Assembly: GCA_004298155.1 (NCBI GenBank) | Contig: SCRD01000001.1 | Coordinates: forward strand, 186,001 to 250,000 | Direction: 5' to 3' | DNA from: Acidobacteriota bacterium | Lineage (GTDB): Bacteria; Acidobacteriota; Terriglobia; UBA7540 | Length of the DNA stretch: 64,000 nt | Shown here: one piece after another, positions 7,791-16,593 of the stretch | Layout of the letters: each line of letters opens with the position of its first letter | How positions within the stretch are numbered: the stretch's first letter is position 1 | Notes under the pieces: generated by a model | The model's database searches: none | What the model was told of the DNA's origin: nothing | Seen by the model: only the letters and a program-made list of their open reading frames with translations | Translations under genes and position numbers: made by a program

Positions 7791-9155
7791 ATGAATGCAA
7801 TGGGTTCTCAACGGCCAAACGCTTCTCAAATGCGGGAAATTCGGACTCTGCCAAGAGAAATCGGCATCCTCGGGTCCATGGCGATTGTGGTGGGCACCAT
7901 CATCGGGTCAGGAATTTTCCTGGTGCCGCACAACGTCGCCATGCAGGTGGGAAGCGTTTTCAGTTTTTACATGGTCTGGGTGGTGGGCGGGGCGCTGGCG
8001 CTGGCCGGAGCTCTCTCGCTGGCAGAACTGGGCGCGGCCATGCCGGAAGCCGGAGGCATCTACGTCTATCTTCGCGAAGCCTACGGTAAACTGGCTGCCT
8101 TCCTTTTCGGCTGGGGATCGCTGCTGGTGATTGACGCCGGCTCCGCCGCAACCCTGGGCGTCGCATTCGGGATCTATGCTTCAAGCTTCCTGCCGCTCAC
8201 ATCGCTCGAACAGAAAATTCTGGCGGGGCTTGTGATTGCCGTGCTCACCGTCATCAACATTCTGGGCGTGAAAAAGGGCACGGCGGTGCAGACCATCTTC
8301 ACCATCGCCAAAGTCGGCGGCCTGGTCATCATCATCGGCTGCGCGATTTTCCTGCCGCCGCTGGCGCCGGCTGTGGCGGCCCACCCGTTGCCCACGCCTC
8401 ACACAACGGTCAGCAGCTTTGGCGTGGCGCTGGTGGGAGTCTTATGGGCCTACCAGGGCTGGCACCAGCTCTCTTATACAGCCGGCGAGGTGAAGAACCC
8501 GTCAAAATTCCTTCCACTCGGTTTTTTCCTCGGGACCACTATTATTATCATCGTCTACCTGGCTGCCAACGCGGCCTATCTGCATGTGCTGCCGATGCCG
8601 GTGATAGCAGAGCACCAGCGCGTGGCGGCTACCGCCATGGAGTTCCTCATCGGCCCGCGTGGCGCGCGGTTTGTTTCAGCGCTGATCCTTTGCTCGATTT
8701 TCGGGGCGTTGAACGGGACCATCCTGACGGCGTCGCGCGTCTACTACGCCATGGCGCGGGATGGCGTGCTGTTCAAGATCGTGTCGCGCATCCATCCGAA
8801 GTTTCAGACTCCTGCCGTCGCCGTTATCGTGCTGGGAGCGTGGTCCACAATCCTGGCCATCAGCGGATCATTTGAGGAGCTTTACACCTACGTGATCTTC
8901 GCCATGTGGATCTTCTCGGCGGCGGCGATTGCCGGTGTGATTATCTTGCGGCGACGCCTGCCTGACCTGCATCGTCCTTACCGTGTGTGGGGATATCCCA
9001 TCCTCCCCATCGCTTTTATCCTTGCCGCACTGGCCATTGTGGTCAACACGCTGGTGAGAACGCCGCTGGAATCCTTGCTGGGGCTGGCGATTATTCTGGC
9101 GGGCGTACCACTCTACTACATCTGGAAACGCTGGGGCGGAGCAGGTGCAAACTGA
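7791..9155 (+). CDS. APC superfamily amino acid permease
   Basis: A 454-residue inner-membrane transporter with about twelve hydrophobic segments. The unwound TM1 motif GTIIGSGIFLVP (about 36-47) is diagnostic for the amino acid-polyamine-organocation superfamily and binds the substrate carboxylate. The pattern resembles LAT/YhdG-type amino-acid carriers. ATGs at 7791 and 7800 are both possible; neither has a strong Shine-Dalgarno. It faces the SDR gene head to head, and the RidA/D-amino-acid genes lie just beyond, which suggests amino-acid uptake linked to catabolism (inference). Confidence 0.88.
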   Translation: MNAMGSQRPNASQMREIRTLPREIGILGSMAIVVGTIIGSGIFLVPHNVAMQVGSVFSFYMVWVVGGALALAGALSLAELGAAMPEAGGIYVYLREAYGKLAAFLFGWGSLLVIDAGSAATLGVAFGIYASSFLPLTSLEQKILAGLVIAVLTVINILGVKKGTAVQTIFTIAKVGGLVIIIGCAIFLPPLAPAVAAHPLPTPHTTVSSFGVALVGVLWAYQGWHQLSYTAGEVKNPSKFLPLGFFLGTTIIIIVYLAANAAYLHVLPMPVIAEHQRVAATAMEFLIGPRGARFVSALILCSIFGALNGTILTASRVYYAMARDGVLFKIVSRIHPKFQTPAVAVIVLGAWSTILAISGSFEELYTYVIFAMWIFSAAAIAGVIILRRRLPDLHRPYRVWGYPILPIAFILAALAIVVNTLVRTPLESLLGLAIILAGVPLYYIWKRWGGAGAN

Positions 9156-9207
9156 AAGGAATTGCTCCCAGGCCGTTACCGGGGTGGGACAGCTCCCTGC
9201 TGGACAA

Positions 9208-9786
9208 TTAATACTTCCTGGAATCCTTCCGCAGCCGCTCGACGTACTTGCCGGTAGCAACTTCAATCCGTACAACTTCACCCGGCGCGACGAACTGCGG
9301 CACCATCACTTCCATGCCGTTCTCAAGCGTGGCGGATTTGTACGTGTTGTCCTGTTGCTGATGGACGGGTGGGACGGTGGTCTCCACCGCGAGGTCGACA
9401 GTTGTGGGCATCACGATGCTGACGGGACGGTCGTTATAGAACTCGACAGGGACTGACATTTCCGCCCTGAGGAAAGCGTGCCCCGGGCCAATGGTTTCAA
9501 GCGGGATCGAAATCTGCTCGAAGCTCTGCGGGTTCATGAAAGTGGCGGAGTCAGCATCGCCGTACAGAAACTCCATCTCCTGCCGTTCGAGCATCGTTTC
9601 TTCCAAACGCTCCTCCGGACGGAAACGTAACTCCTTTGTGGTTCCTTTCAGAATATCGCGCAGTTTGGTGTGGACGCTGCCGGGCATTTTTCCCTGGCCG
9701 ATGTGGTACGTTGCCTCCATCACGCTGAAGGGCCCGTTATCGATTCTGATCACCATGCCGGCGCGCAGGTCTGACGCGTTGACCAT
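9208..9786 (-). CDS. efp: Translation elongation factor P
   Basis: EF-P binds ribosomes stalled at consecutive prolines and promotes peptide bond formation. The 192-residue protein has the KOW-like domain I, the OB domain with GPGHAFLRAEMSVPVEFYNDRPVSI, and the C-terminal OB domain with NGMEVMVPQFVAPGEVVRIEVATGKYVER. The modification loop reads GQGKMPGSV with Lys33 at the tip, instead of the common PGKGGA form. The Lys is kept, so post-translational modification remains possible. No EpmA, EpmB or EarP gene is in the window. GGGGG lies about nine bases before the ATG. Confidence 0.93.
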   Translation of the reverse strand: MVNASDLRAGMVIRIDNGPFSVMEATYHIGQGKMPGSVHTKLRDILKGTTKELRFRPEERLEETMLERQEMEFLYGDADSATFMNPQSFEQISIPLETIGPGHAFLRAEMSVPVEFYNDRPVSIVMPTTVDLAVETTVPPVHQQQDNTYKSATLENGMEVMVPQFVAPGEVVRIEVATGKYVERLRKDSRKY

Positions 9787-9933
9787 CGGAGTGACCCCCT
9801 TTCGATTTGGACCGGCTGTGGGCGGGCCGCATTGCCCGGCCTGTGCGTAACGGTTGTTCTGTCCCTATTCTACGCCGGTGGACCTCGAAAGAATGCCTTC
9901 TGTTTAAAGCCAGCATCAATGCAGCATGCTTCG

Positions 9934-10527
9934 TCACTTGCACACGTCGGCGGTCGTCACCAGTTCGGCCCCGGCGGCCGCCATTTCTGCAAGCGCCTTG
10001 CGCCCCCCTTCTTCGGTAATTGCTTTGATCGCGTCCACGACCAGGGCGACAGGCTTTTTGCGTTCTCGCAGCGCAAGCACGTCCGCGCGAACGCAATACT
10101 CAGTGGCCACGCCAAACACAACGTAACGACGGGTGCCCAGTGTCTTCAGGACCGTGTCGAAATTCGGGTTTGCGGTTGTTTCATAGACGTCTTTTTCCAG
10201 GATGATCTGCGGTGGCCATTTCCCCGGCGAAACGAAGGGGCCTGAGCGCATCGATAAGGTCAGGGCTCCGGGGAGAGAAGTTTCCTGGATGTGCTGCTGC
10301 CCGGGCGTGCCGGCAACGCAGTGGGGCGGCCACAGTTTGAATTCGGGATCGTCAGGGGCGTGAGCATCGGCCGTGGAGATTACGGGAATATTCTTTTCAC
10401 GCGCATGGGCCATCAATTTGACGAGATTTGGTACGATATCTTCTGCGTGCGGAACATAGAGTTTTCCAACCGGTTCCATGAAGTCGATCTGGGTATCAAC
10501 ATCAAAAAAGGCCAAAGAAGTTGTCAC
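9934..10527 (-). CDS. pncA: Nicotinamidase
   Basis: Deamidates nicotinamide to nicotinate in the NAD salvage pathway. This isochorismatase-fold protein of 197 residues has the catalytic triad Asp11 (DTQIDF), Lys112 (ILEKDVYE) and Cys145 (ATEYCV). Metal-site candidates lie in TADAHAPDDPEF. The start is GTG, with GGAGG five bases upstream. It follows pncB by 15 bases on the same strand, so both steps from nicotinamide to nicotinate mononucleotide are encoded together. Confidence 0.9.
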   Translation of the reverse strand: MTTSLAFFDVDTQIDFMEPVGKLYVPHAEDIVPNLVKLMAHAREKNIPVISTADAHAPDDPEFKLWPPHCVAGTPGQQHIQETSLPGALTLSMRSGPFVSPGKWPPQIILEKDVYETTANPNFDTVLKTLGTRRYVVFGVATEYCVRADVLALRERKKPVALVVDAIKAITEEGGRKALAEMAAAGAELVTTADVCK

Positions 10528-10542
10528 TCGATCCTCCGGGCA

Positions 10543-11922
10543 TCAGCGTTGCCGCGGCGCTTCTGCGGGCTTGCGTGCCGTTACGTACTGGTTGCGGACC
10601 TGTTCGAGCAGTTGCAGGAGGGCGCCGCTCTTCTTCACGGGGTATTCAGGAGCATCGCGCAGGGCGTGATATGGCTCCGGAAGCCGGTCCATGCCGGTCA
10701 GCACAGTTTTGCGGATTGATGACGCGCTGCGCCGGGCCTCGATACGGCGGCCATTGCGCATCAGTGGCTGAAGCAAAGGTTCGCCATCACTGTAATCTTC
10801 GCCCGACCGTGCGAGCAAATCGTGATGGTATTGGCCGTCCTGCGTAAACCGGAATACCTGCTTGCGTCCCGGGCAGTAAACTTTTTCTTCGCTGAACTTG
10901 GCTTTGTATTCCACCCGCCCATCACGCTCGATTTCCGCCAGCTTGTAAACCACGCTCAGCGCCGGCACGTCCCGCGAGGTTGCAAGATCGGTGCCCACGC
11001 CGAAGGAATCGATGGGCGCTCCTGCTTCAACCAGCTTTTCAATCCGGTATTCGTTCAGATCACCGCTGGCGATGATTTTTACGTCCTGGAGCCCACGGGC
11101 GTCCAGAATGGAGCGGACCTTGCGGCTCTTCTGCAGCAAGTCTCCGCTGTCAAGTCGCACGGCGCTGAATTTTCTGCCGAGCGATGCCGCCGTTTCCGCG
11201 CCGGATAGGTCATCGTAAGTATCGATCAGCAGCACGCCGGTTTCCGGGAAGGTTTCGAGCAGCGCCTCAAAGCTTTCGCGCTCCGAGGGAAAAGCCTGCG
11301 TCCAGGAGTGCGCGGCTGTTCCGGCGACCGGAATGCCATAGATATGGCCGGCTTCCGTGTTGGAGGTAGCGTCGCAACCGCCGAGATAAGCTGCGCGGGC
11401 GGCGCGAAGGCCGGCTTCCGGGCCCTGCGCGCGGCGCGTCCCGAATTCCAGCACGCTGCGTCCTGCCGCGGCGTGGACTACACGGGCGGCTTTTGAAGCG
11501 ACCAGTGTTTCAAAGTTAATGACGGAAAGCAGATAAGTCTCAACGATCTGGGCCGCCGCCATTGGCGCCGTTACCTGCAGGATAGGTTCTTCGGCGAAAA
11601 TGACAGCGCCCTCCGGCACTCCCGCCACGTCGCCGGTAAAACGGAACGCTTTTAAGTAGTCGAAGAAATCCTGAGACACCCTTCGGAAGGCCGGCAAGCT
11701 GTGAAGGTAGGCGATGTCGTCGCCGGAGAATTGCAGATTTTCAAGATAATCGAGCGCGTCATCCACGCCCGCGATTACCAGAAAGGACCGTTCGGCGGGC
11801 AGGGAACGGACAAACAGTTCGAAGGTGGCACGGAAATCCATGCCATGCTCGAAGTACCCGGCTGCCATGGTGAGTTCATAAAGATCGACCAGCAACGCCC
11901 GGGTTGGCAGCGCAGAGCGCAT
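10543..11922 (-). CDS. pncB: Nicotinate phosphoribosyltransferase
   Basis: Joins nicotinate to PRPP to give nicotinate mononucleotide. The N-terminal LLVDLYELTMAAGYF is the family signature. The middle has EFGTRRAQGPEAG and the catalytic-His segment GTAAHSWTQAF. The phosphate-binding part is VRLDSGDL...IIASGDLNEY...FGVGTDLATS. The length of 459 residues is normal for the longer bacterial type. I chose the ATG at 11922; a TTG at 11955 would add eleven residues. Neither has a clear Shine-Dalgarno. It is the first gene of the pncB-pncA pair. Confidence 0.92.
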   Translation of the reverse strand: MRSALPTRALLVDLYELTMAAGYFEHGMDFRATFELFVRSLPAERSFLVIAGVDDALDYLENLQFSGDDIAYLHSLPAFRRVSQDFFDYLKAFRFTGDVAGVPEGAVIFAEEPILQVTAPMAAAQIVETYLLSVINFETLVASKAARVVHAAAGRSVLEFGTRRAQGPEAGLRAARAAYLGGCDATSNTEAGHIYGIPVAGTAAHSWTQAFPSERESFEALLETFPETGVLLIDTYDDLSGAETAASLGRKFSAVRLDSGDLLQKSRKVRSILDARGLQDVKIIASGDLNEYRIEKLVEAGAPIDSFGVGTDLATSRDVPALSVVYKLAEIERDGRVEYKAKFSEEKVYCPGRKQVFRFTQDGQYHHDLLARSGEDYSDGEPLLQPLMRNGRRIEARRSASSIRKTVLTGMDRLPEPYHALRDAPEYPVKKSGALLQLLEQVRNQYVTARKPAEAPRQR

Positions 11923-12055
11923 TGGCGTTTTTGATTGTTTGTTGTGTGGCCGCAATGTCCGCTCGAATTTAGGAGCCTAAAGCTAAAGATAATTCAGGCG
12001 GTTCGAAAACACAACCCGTTGCGGTTTGCAGAGACCCAGGATCTGTGGCGCGAGG

Positions 12056-12256
12056 TCAGGCGATATCCAGGCCGAAGGTCGTCCGGGGAATCGGGGCCCG
12101 GTACTCCCAGTCGGAGATAGGAGCCACCTTGTAGCGGTAAAGGCGGCATCGGTTGCACAGTTGCGCAACAAGAAAAGGGCTTTCCTGCTCAAGCCACTCG
12201 TGATCGCAACTGCCTGCCAGCGGTTTCACGAACTCGGGGGAATCCTTCATTTCCAT
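12056..12256 (-). CDS. Small putative zinc-binding protein
   Basis: A 66-residue protein with the pattern CDHEW...CNRCRLYRYK, in which C17, H19, C34 and C37 could bind zinc. It then has an aromatic-rich end (ISDWEYRAP). I do not recognise the family. AAGGTTGG lies a few bases before the ATG. It lies between pncB and the alpha-galactosidase gene and reads the same way as both. Confidence 0.5.
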   Translation of the reverse strand: MEMKDSPEFVKPLAGSCDHEWLEQESPFLVAQLCNRCRLYRYKVAPISDWEYRAPIPRTTFGLDIA

Positions 12257-12332
12257 GGTCCAACCTTTATTCCTGGCGCGCAGTGGCCTTCTGCTGCATC
12301 AATAACAATCCACCCGCCCTGTGCTGACTTTT

Positions 12333-13499
12333 TTACTTTACCTTGATCATCACGGCCCCGTGGCGCGCGACCTGGGCCGTGTAGCTTCCGCTGAAGTCAC
12401 CCACGTCGTTTCTTTTCCACAGATCGCGGACAGAAACTTTGCCGCTGAGTCCGATGTCTTTAAATCGTACAGTGACCGGCATGGCGGATTCGCCCCCGTT
12501 AAAAAGCCCCACAGCCTTGCTGCCGTCGGCCAGCGGCTTCACCCACACCTGCAGCGGGCCTTCCTGTGACACGCGGTAACCTTCTGCCCCGGCCGGGTCC
12601 TGGTCAATGGCAACCACTTCCGGGTTGGCCAGCACAGCGAGGGTTTCCTGTGACATAGTGGCAAGGTTGTTGCCTGAAATCAGCGGCGCCGCCAGGATGC
12701 ACCAAAGGCTCATGTGTGTGCGGTATTCGTCGGCATTCATGTGCCCGTTGCCTACCTCGAGCATGTCGGGATCGTTCCAGTGGCCCGGGCCTGCGAATTT
12801 GGCGAGCCCCGCCTGCCCGAACCCGATGAAGGCCATGCGCGTGTAATTGTCCTCGATGTCATCCGTGGTCCGCCACAGGTTGCCGCCCACTGACGGCCCC
12901 CATTGCCACACCCGGTCCATGCCATACTGGCAAAGGCTGTAAACGATCGGCCGGCCCGTCGCCACCAGCGCTTCGTGCATCTTCTTGTAAACCGCAGGCA
13001 TTTCGGAGGGCTTGTAAACACGGCGGGCGCTGCACCAATCGTACTTCAGGTAGTCCACGCCCCAGGAAGCGTAAGTTTCCGCGTCCTGCTTTTCATGCTG
13101 GTAACTGCCTTCATATTTGGCGCAGGTTTGGGGGCCGGGCGAGGAATAGATGCCGAACTTCAGGCCGAGGCTGTGGATGTAATCGCCCAGCGCCTTCATG
13201 TCCGGGAAGCGTCCGTTTGCGTGGATGAATCCCTTGGCGTCACGCTTGCCCTGCCAGCAGTCGTCGACATTAACGTATTCATAGCCGGCGGCCTTCATGC
13301 CGTTGGTGGCCATGGCGCGGGCCTGCTCGCGAACAATTGCGTCGCTCACTTTGCAGCCGTAATGGTTCCAACTGTTCCAGCCCATGGGCGGTGTGGTAGC
13401 CAGTTCCTGAGCACGGGCCACAGGCGTCCAACACGCAAGGAATAGAAACAGGATGACAAACGATATGATTCCGGACCTCATGCGTCGCTCCGTCGCCAT
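12333..13499 (-). CDS. Alpha-galactosidase, glycoside hydrolase family 27, secreted
   Basis: Hydrolyses terminal alpha-galactosides (some members alpha-N-acetylgalactosaminides). After a signal peptide ending near ARAQ come TPPMGWNSWNHYGC, VNVDDCWQ, the nucleophile Asp154 in YLKYDWC and the acid/base Asp214 in WRTTDDIEDNY. The C-terminal beta-sandwich is present. The length of 388 residues is normal. The start at 13499 has GGAG eight bases upstream; an ATG 18 bases earlier is less likely. It is followed upstream by a beta-helix lipoprotein and a sugar-type MFS transporter on the same strand, suggesting a glycan-use cluster. Confidence 0.92.
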   Translation of the reverse strand: MATERRMRSGIISFVILFLFLACWTPVARAQELATTPPMGWNSWNHYGCKVSDAIVREQARAMATNGMKAAGYEYVNVDDCWQGKRDAKGFIHANGRFPDMKALGDYIHSLGLKFGIYSSPGPQTCAKYEGSYQHEKQDAETYASWGVDYLKYDWCSARRVYKPSEMPAVYKKMHEALVATGRPIVYSLCQYGMDRVWQWGPSVGGNLWRTTDDIEDNYTRMAFIGFGQAGLAKFAGPGHWNDPDMLEVGNGHMNADEYRTHMSLWCILAAPLISGNNLATMSQETLAVLANPEVVAIDQDPAGAEGYRVSQEGPLQVWVKPLADGSKAVGLFNGGESAMPVTVRFKDIGLSGKVSVRDLWKRNDVGDFSGSYTAQVARHGAVMIKVK

Positions 13500-13712
13500 C
13501 TGAGTGCTCCTTTGCATCAGAAAATCAGCGCAAATAAAGAGTGCAAGTTTACTACCCGGTCTCCGAAAAGTCTATAAGCCGTCAGGACGAAATTCGTGGA
13601 TGCCACGGGCCGTATTATCGAAAAATTCATTCGGAATGCAACACTTCGAGGGCCTGGCGATACTGCGCTGCGATCTGGAAAAAGGAGGAAGCCTGCGGGT
13701 TTGCGAGCCGCA

Positions 13713-15056
13713 TTACCTTTTTGCTTCTTCCACCGTGATCTGGTTGTGGGCGCCTTTGGATTCGTTCACGATGTTTTGTTTGAATGAGCCGGTGAAAGTA
13801 TTCTGGCTCAAGGTGATGAAGTCCGTCTGGGGAGCTATGTAAATTCCAACAAGCTGCGGTGTTTTGCCTTTTGCGTCGTTGGAGCCGATGGTGTTGTCCT
13901 TGAAGGTCAGATTTTCGACCATGCCGTTGATGTGGATGTTGGCAGGCTTTTCGCCGTTGCGGCCGTTGTCGGCGATGGTGTTGCGCTCAAAGGTGCAACG
14001 GTCTGGAGCGTTGGATCTTGACTGTTCGCGGAAGAAGATTCCCGCGCGGCCGTTGCCGGTGGAGGTGTTGTTCACAAACAGGTTGTCAGAGTCCTTGTGG
14101 CCCAGAGAAATTCCGTCGCGTCCATTGTTCCAACTTCGGTTGTCGGCGTAGCGGGCGTGCTGGACCCGCCAGCAGAGGTAGAGCCCGTCCTCGCCGTTTT
14201 CGTGGGCCTGGTTGTTTTCCACGGTGCCGCGCAGAGCGCCCGTTCCGAGGTGAATGCCGAGGTAAGCGTTGTTGTAGGAATCACAGTGGTCCACGAGCGG
14301 GTCCTCCACAAACTGCAGGCTGATGCCATCGCCCGGATAGTTGCGCGCTACGGCATTGCGCACGGTCATATGCGTGGAGTGGAAGAAGTAGATGGCGCCT
14401 GTCTGGCAGCCATCGAGAATGCCGCTGCCCTCACGGCTGCCGTCTGCCGTCAGGTCTTCCACCTTCACGTCCGTTACGTCAAAGCCGGCGATCAGAGGAA
14501 AGGTGTTGAAGACTTCGCCGTCCAATGCCACGTGGTAATCCATCTGCAAAAAGTGGTTGAAGTAAAGCGTATCGCCGTCAATACGGATAATGGTGCGCAC
14601 GCTGGGCGTCCAGCCGCTGCGCTGCTGCCTGTCAACCACGCTGACGCCCATGCCCGGACGGAAGCCGCTGGCGTCTTCCACCGTGGCCTTGTATTCTCCA
14701 TAATCTGCGTCAAGCTTCAACTTGCTCCCGACGCCGGGCGCTTTCTTCAGGATTGTTTTGTCAGGACCTTCGCCGCGCAAGGTGATGTGGCTTGGCAGGC
14801 GCACGGAATTCGCCAGGATGTAAGTCCCGGCTTTGATCAGCACAATACCACCACCGGCCGCCGCCACCCGGTCAACGGCCTTCTGGATAGCGATATTGTC
14901 CGCGCCAATCACATCCGCATTTTCAGGGCCGACGGTGACCGTCATCCGGCCCACTCCATGAGTGTTGCAGCCGGGATAAAGCACAACGCCCAAAAGCACC
15001 GCCGCGATCGCAACCGGCGGCCAAGGGCGCAATTTCTTAACGTATGGCGTACGCAT
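13713..15056 (-). CDS. Right-handed parallel beta-helix lipoprotein, pectate-lyase-like
   Basis: A 447-residue protein with an N-terminal membrane segment and lipobox LYPGC, so probably lipid anchored. The start of the mature part (ADNIAIQKAVDRVAAAGGGIVLIKAGTYIL) is the pectate-lyase-3 entry motif of polysaccharide lyases and hydrolases. It is followed by NNQAHENGEDGLYL, NNTSTGNGRAGIFF and similar coils of a beta-helix. The substrate is not predictable, and a plain binding role is possible. It lies between the MFS transporter and the GH27 gene on the same strand. Confidence 0.78.
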   Translation of the reverse strand: MRTPYVKKLRPWPPVAIAAVLLGVVLYPGCNTHGVGRMTVTVGPENADVIGADNIAIQKAVDRVAAAGGGIVLIKAGTYILANSVRLPSHITLRGEGPDKTILKKAPGVGSKLKLDADYGEYKATVEDASGFRPGMGVSVVDRQQRSGWTPSVRTIIRIDGDTLYFNHFLQMDYHVALDGEVFNTFPLIAGFDVTDVKVEDLTADGSREGSGILDGCQTGAIYFFHSTHMTVRNAVARNYPGDGISLQFVEDPLVDHCDSYNNAYLGIHLGTGALRGTVENNQAHENGEDGLYLCWRVQHARYADNRSWNNGRDGISLGHKDSDNLFVNNTSTGNGRAGIFFREQSRSNAPDRCTFERNTIADNGRNGEKPANIHINGMVENLTFKDNTIGSNDAKGKTPQLVGIYIAPQTDFITLSQNTFTGSFKQNIVNESKGAHNQITVEEAKR

Positions 15057-15163
15057 AAGCCACTTCCTGATGAGGAGGAGTTGAGAAGCATTCGCAGCCG
15101 CAGTCTACCATACCAGAAAGACTGTGGAAGGGATTTCTTCTCTTCAGAAATTCTCCAACGTGA

Positions 15164-16429
15164 TCAATCCGCTGCCGCAGTCATCGCGTATTTCTCTATA
15201 TCCCGCTTCCTGAGCCGGCTGCCCAGCAGCGCCAACAGCGCAATGGCAGAAACCATGCTGGCAAGGCCGTCGGTCAGCAGCAGTCCGCGCACGCCAAAAT
15301 GCTTGAAGCCCAGCCCGTCAGCCCAGGTCATATAATCGATCGCGAAATTGGTGGCTGCGGCAAACAAGCCCAGTTGTGTGCTGGCGACGGGACTTTTCTG
15401 GCCCACCAGTTGATAACCCAGCGCGTTGAAGGCGGCATACGCTACTCCGGCGAGGCCGTTGTAGACGAGAGCTCCCAGGATGAAGGTGAGAGGTACGCGT
15501 GGAGAAATGGCCATTGCCAGTGACACGATGCTGGTGGCCAGTCCTGCACCAAGATAGAGATAGCCGCGGGACACGCGGTTTGCGGCGCGCCCACCGAGCA
15601 GCGCCCCTAGTGAAGCGGTAATTGCGCACCCGGCTCCCGTCACCCAGATTACCGTCGAGGCCCCGGTGTGAAAATCATTGCCCATGCCGGAGAACAGGTT
15701 AATGGCCGCTTCTGCGCTGGCCGGCGCCAGGAAAAGGCAAAAACCCGTTAAGACCTCCTTGGTTTTGCACACCCGCCAGGTTGTCTTCATGGTGTCGGTA
15801 AAAATCTGCCGGAAGCGGAATGATGATCTGACGGCTTCAGGAAAGAACAAAATGGGCAAGGTACTCATCATGATGCAGGCGGCAAGCCCCAGTCCAAGCC
15901 AATGGAGGGCAATGTGCGACACCAGGGACATGACGGCCAGTGAACCCAATGCGCCTCCACCCAGGTTGGCCACGTTGGTCCATCCGCTCACGGAGCCGCG
16001 CAGGTGGTCGGGAGTGAATTGCGCGGTCCAGCCGCCAATCGCTCCTGAGTAGAGCATGATCGAAAGCTCGCCGACCAAAAGTAGTGCTGTCGCCGGCCCT
16101 AATCGCATCGGGGAAAGGACAAACAAGGCCGCCGCAACACAGATTGCTGCACACGCGGCTGCGATCCAGGCGTAGACCCGCCGCGTCAGTCCCGTGTCCA
16201 TGAGAGGTTGCAACAGGAACCCCCAGAAGGTCGGAGTCATCACAGTGGCGCTTATCGCGGCCACTTTGTCGAGCGAGACGCCAAGGTGCGTCAGCAGAAA
16301 CGGTAAGGCGGTTATGGTGAATCCCACCACCAGTCCAAAAGGGAACATGGCCATGCCGACGATCCAGGGCGCAGGCATGTGCGAACGACTGGCTTGAAGT
16401 TCCTTCGTATCTGTCAGGGAACCCTCCAC
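15164..16429 (-). CDS. MFS transporter, AmpG/PAT-like
   Basis: An inner-membrane carrier with about twelve hydrophobic helices. The pattern PAPWIVGMAMFPFGLVVGFTITALPFLL at the start and repeated Gly-rich helices fits the peptide-acetyl-CoA/drug/sugar-phosphate-like MFS branch. The open frame extends to 16648, but that part overlaps the divergent VWFA gene and looks non-coding. I place the start at the GTG at 16429 (421 residues); the ATG at 16378 is the alternative. The substrate is probably a sugar or oligosaccharide, judged only from the neighbouring GH27 gene. Confidence 0.75.
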   Translation of the reverse strand: MEGSLTDTKELQASRSHMPAPWIVGMAMFPFGLVVGFTITALPFLLTHLGVSLDKVAAISATVMTPTFWGFLLQPLMDTGLTRRVYAWIAAACAAICVAAALFVLSPMRLGPATALLLVGELSIMLYSGAIGGWTAQFTPDHLRGSVSGWTNVANLGGGALGSLAVMSLVSHIALHWLGLGLAACIMMSTLPILFFPEAVRSSFRFRQIFTDTMKTTWRVCKTKEVLTGFCLFLAPASAEAAINLFSGMGNDFHTGASTVIWVTGAGCAITASLGALLGGRAANRVSRGYLYLGAGLATSIVSLAMAISPRVPLTFILGALVYNGLAGVAYAAFNALGYQLVGQKSPVASTQLGLFAAATNFAIDYMTWADGLGFKHFGVRGLLLTDGLASMVSAIALLALLGSRLRKRDIEKYAMTAAAD

Positions 16430-16593
16430 GAGATTGCACTGTCGAACGAGTAGCTGCCCGAAGGCATGGCTATCGTAGTCTGGTTGGGCAACTACTGCCA
16501 AAGGTTTTCTGAGACTGTACACTCGATAAAAAACGATCTCCTGATTAAGGTCAGAGGCCGCGGGTGTAAGATAAGGCGCAAAGGAGGGCGACC

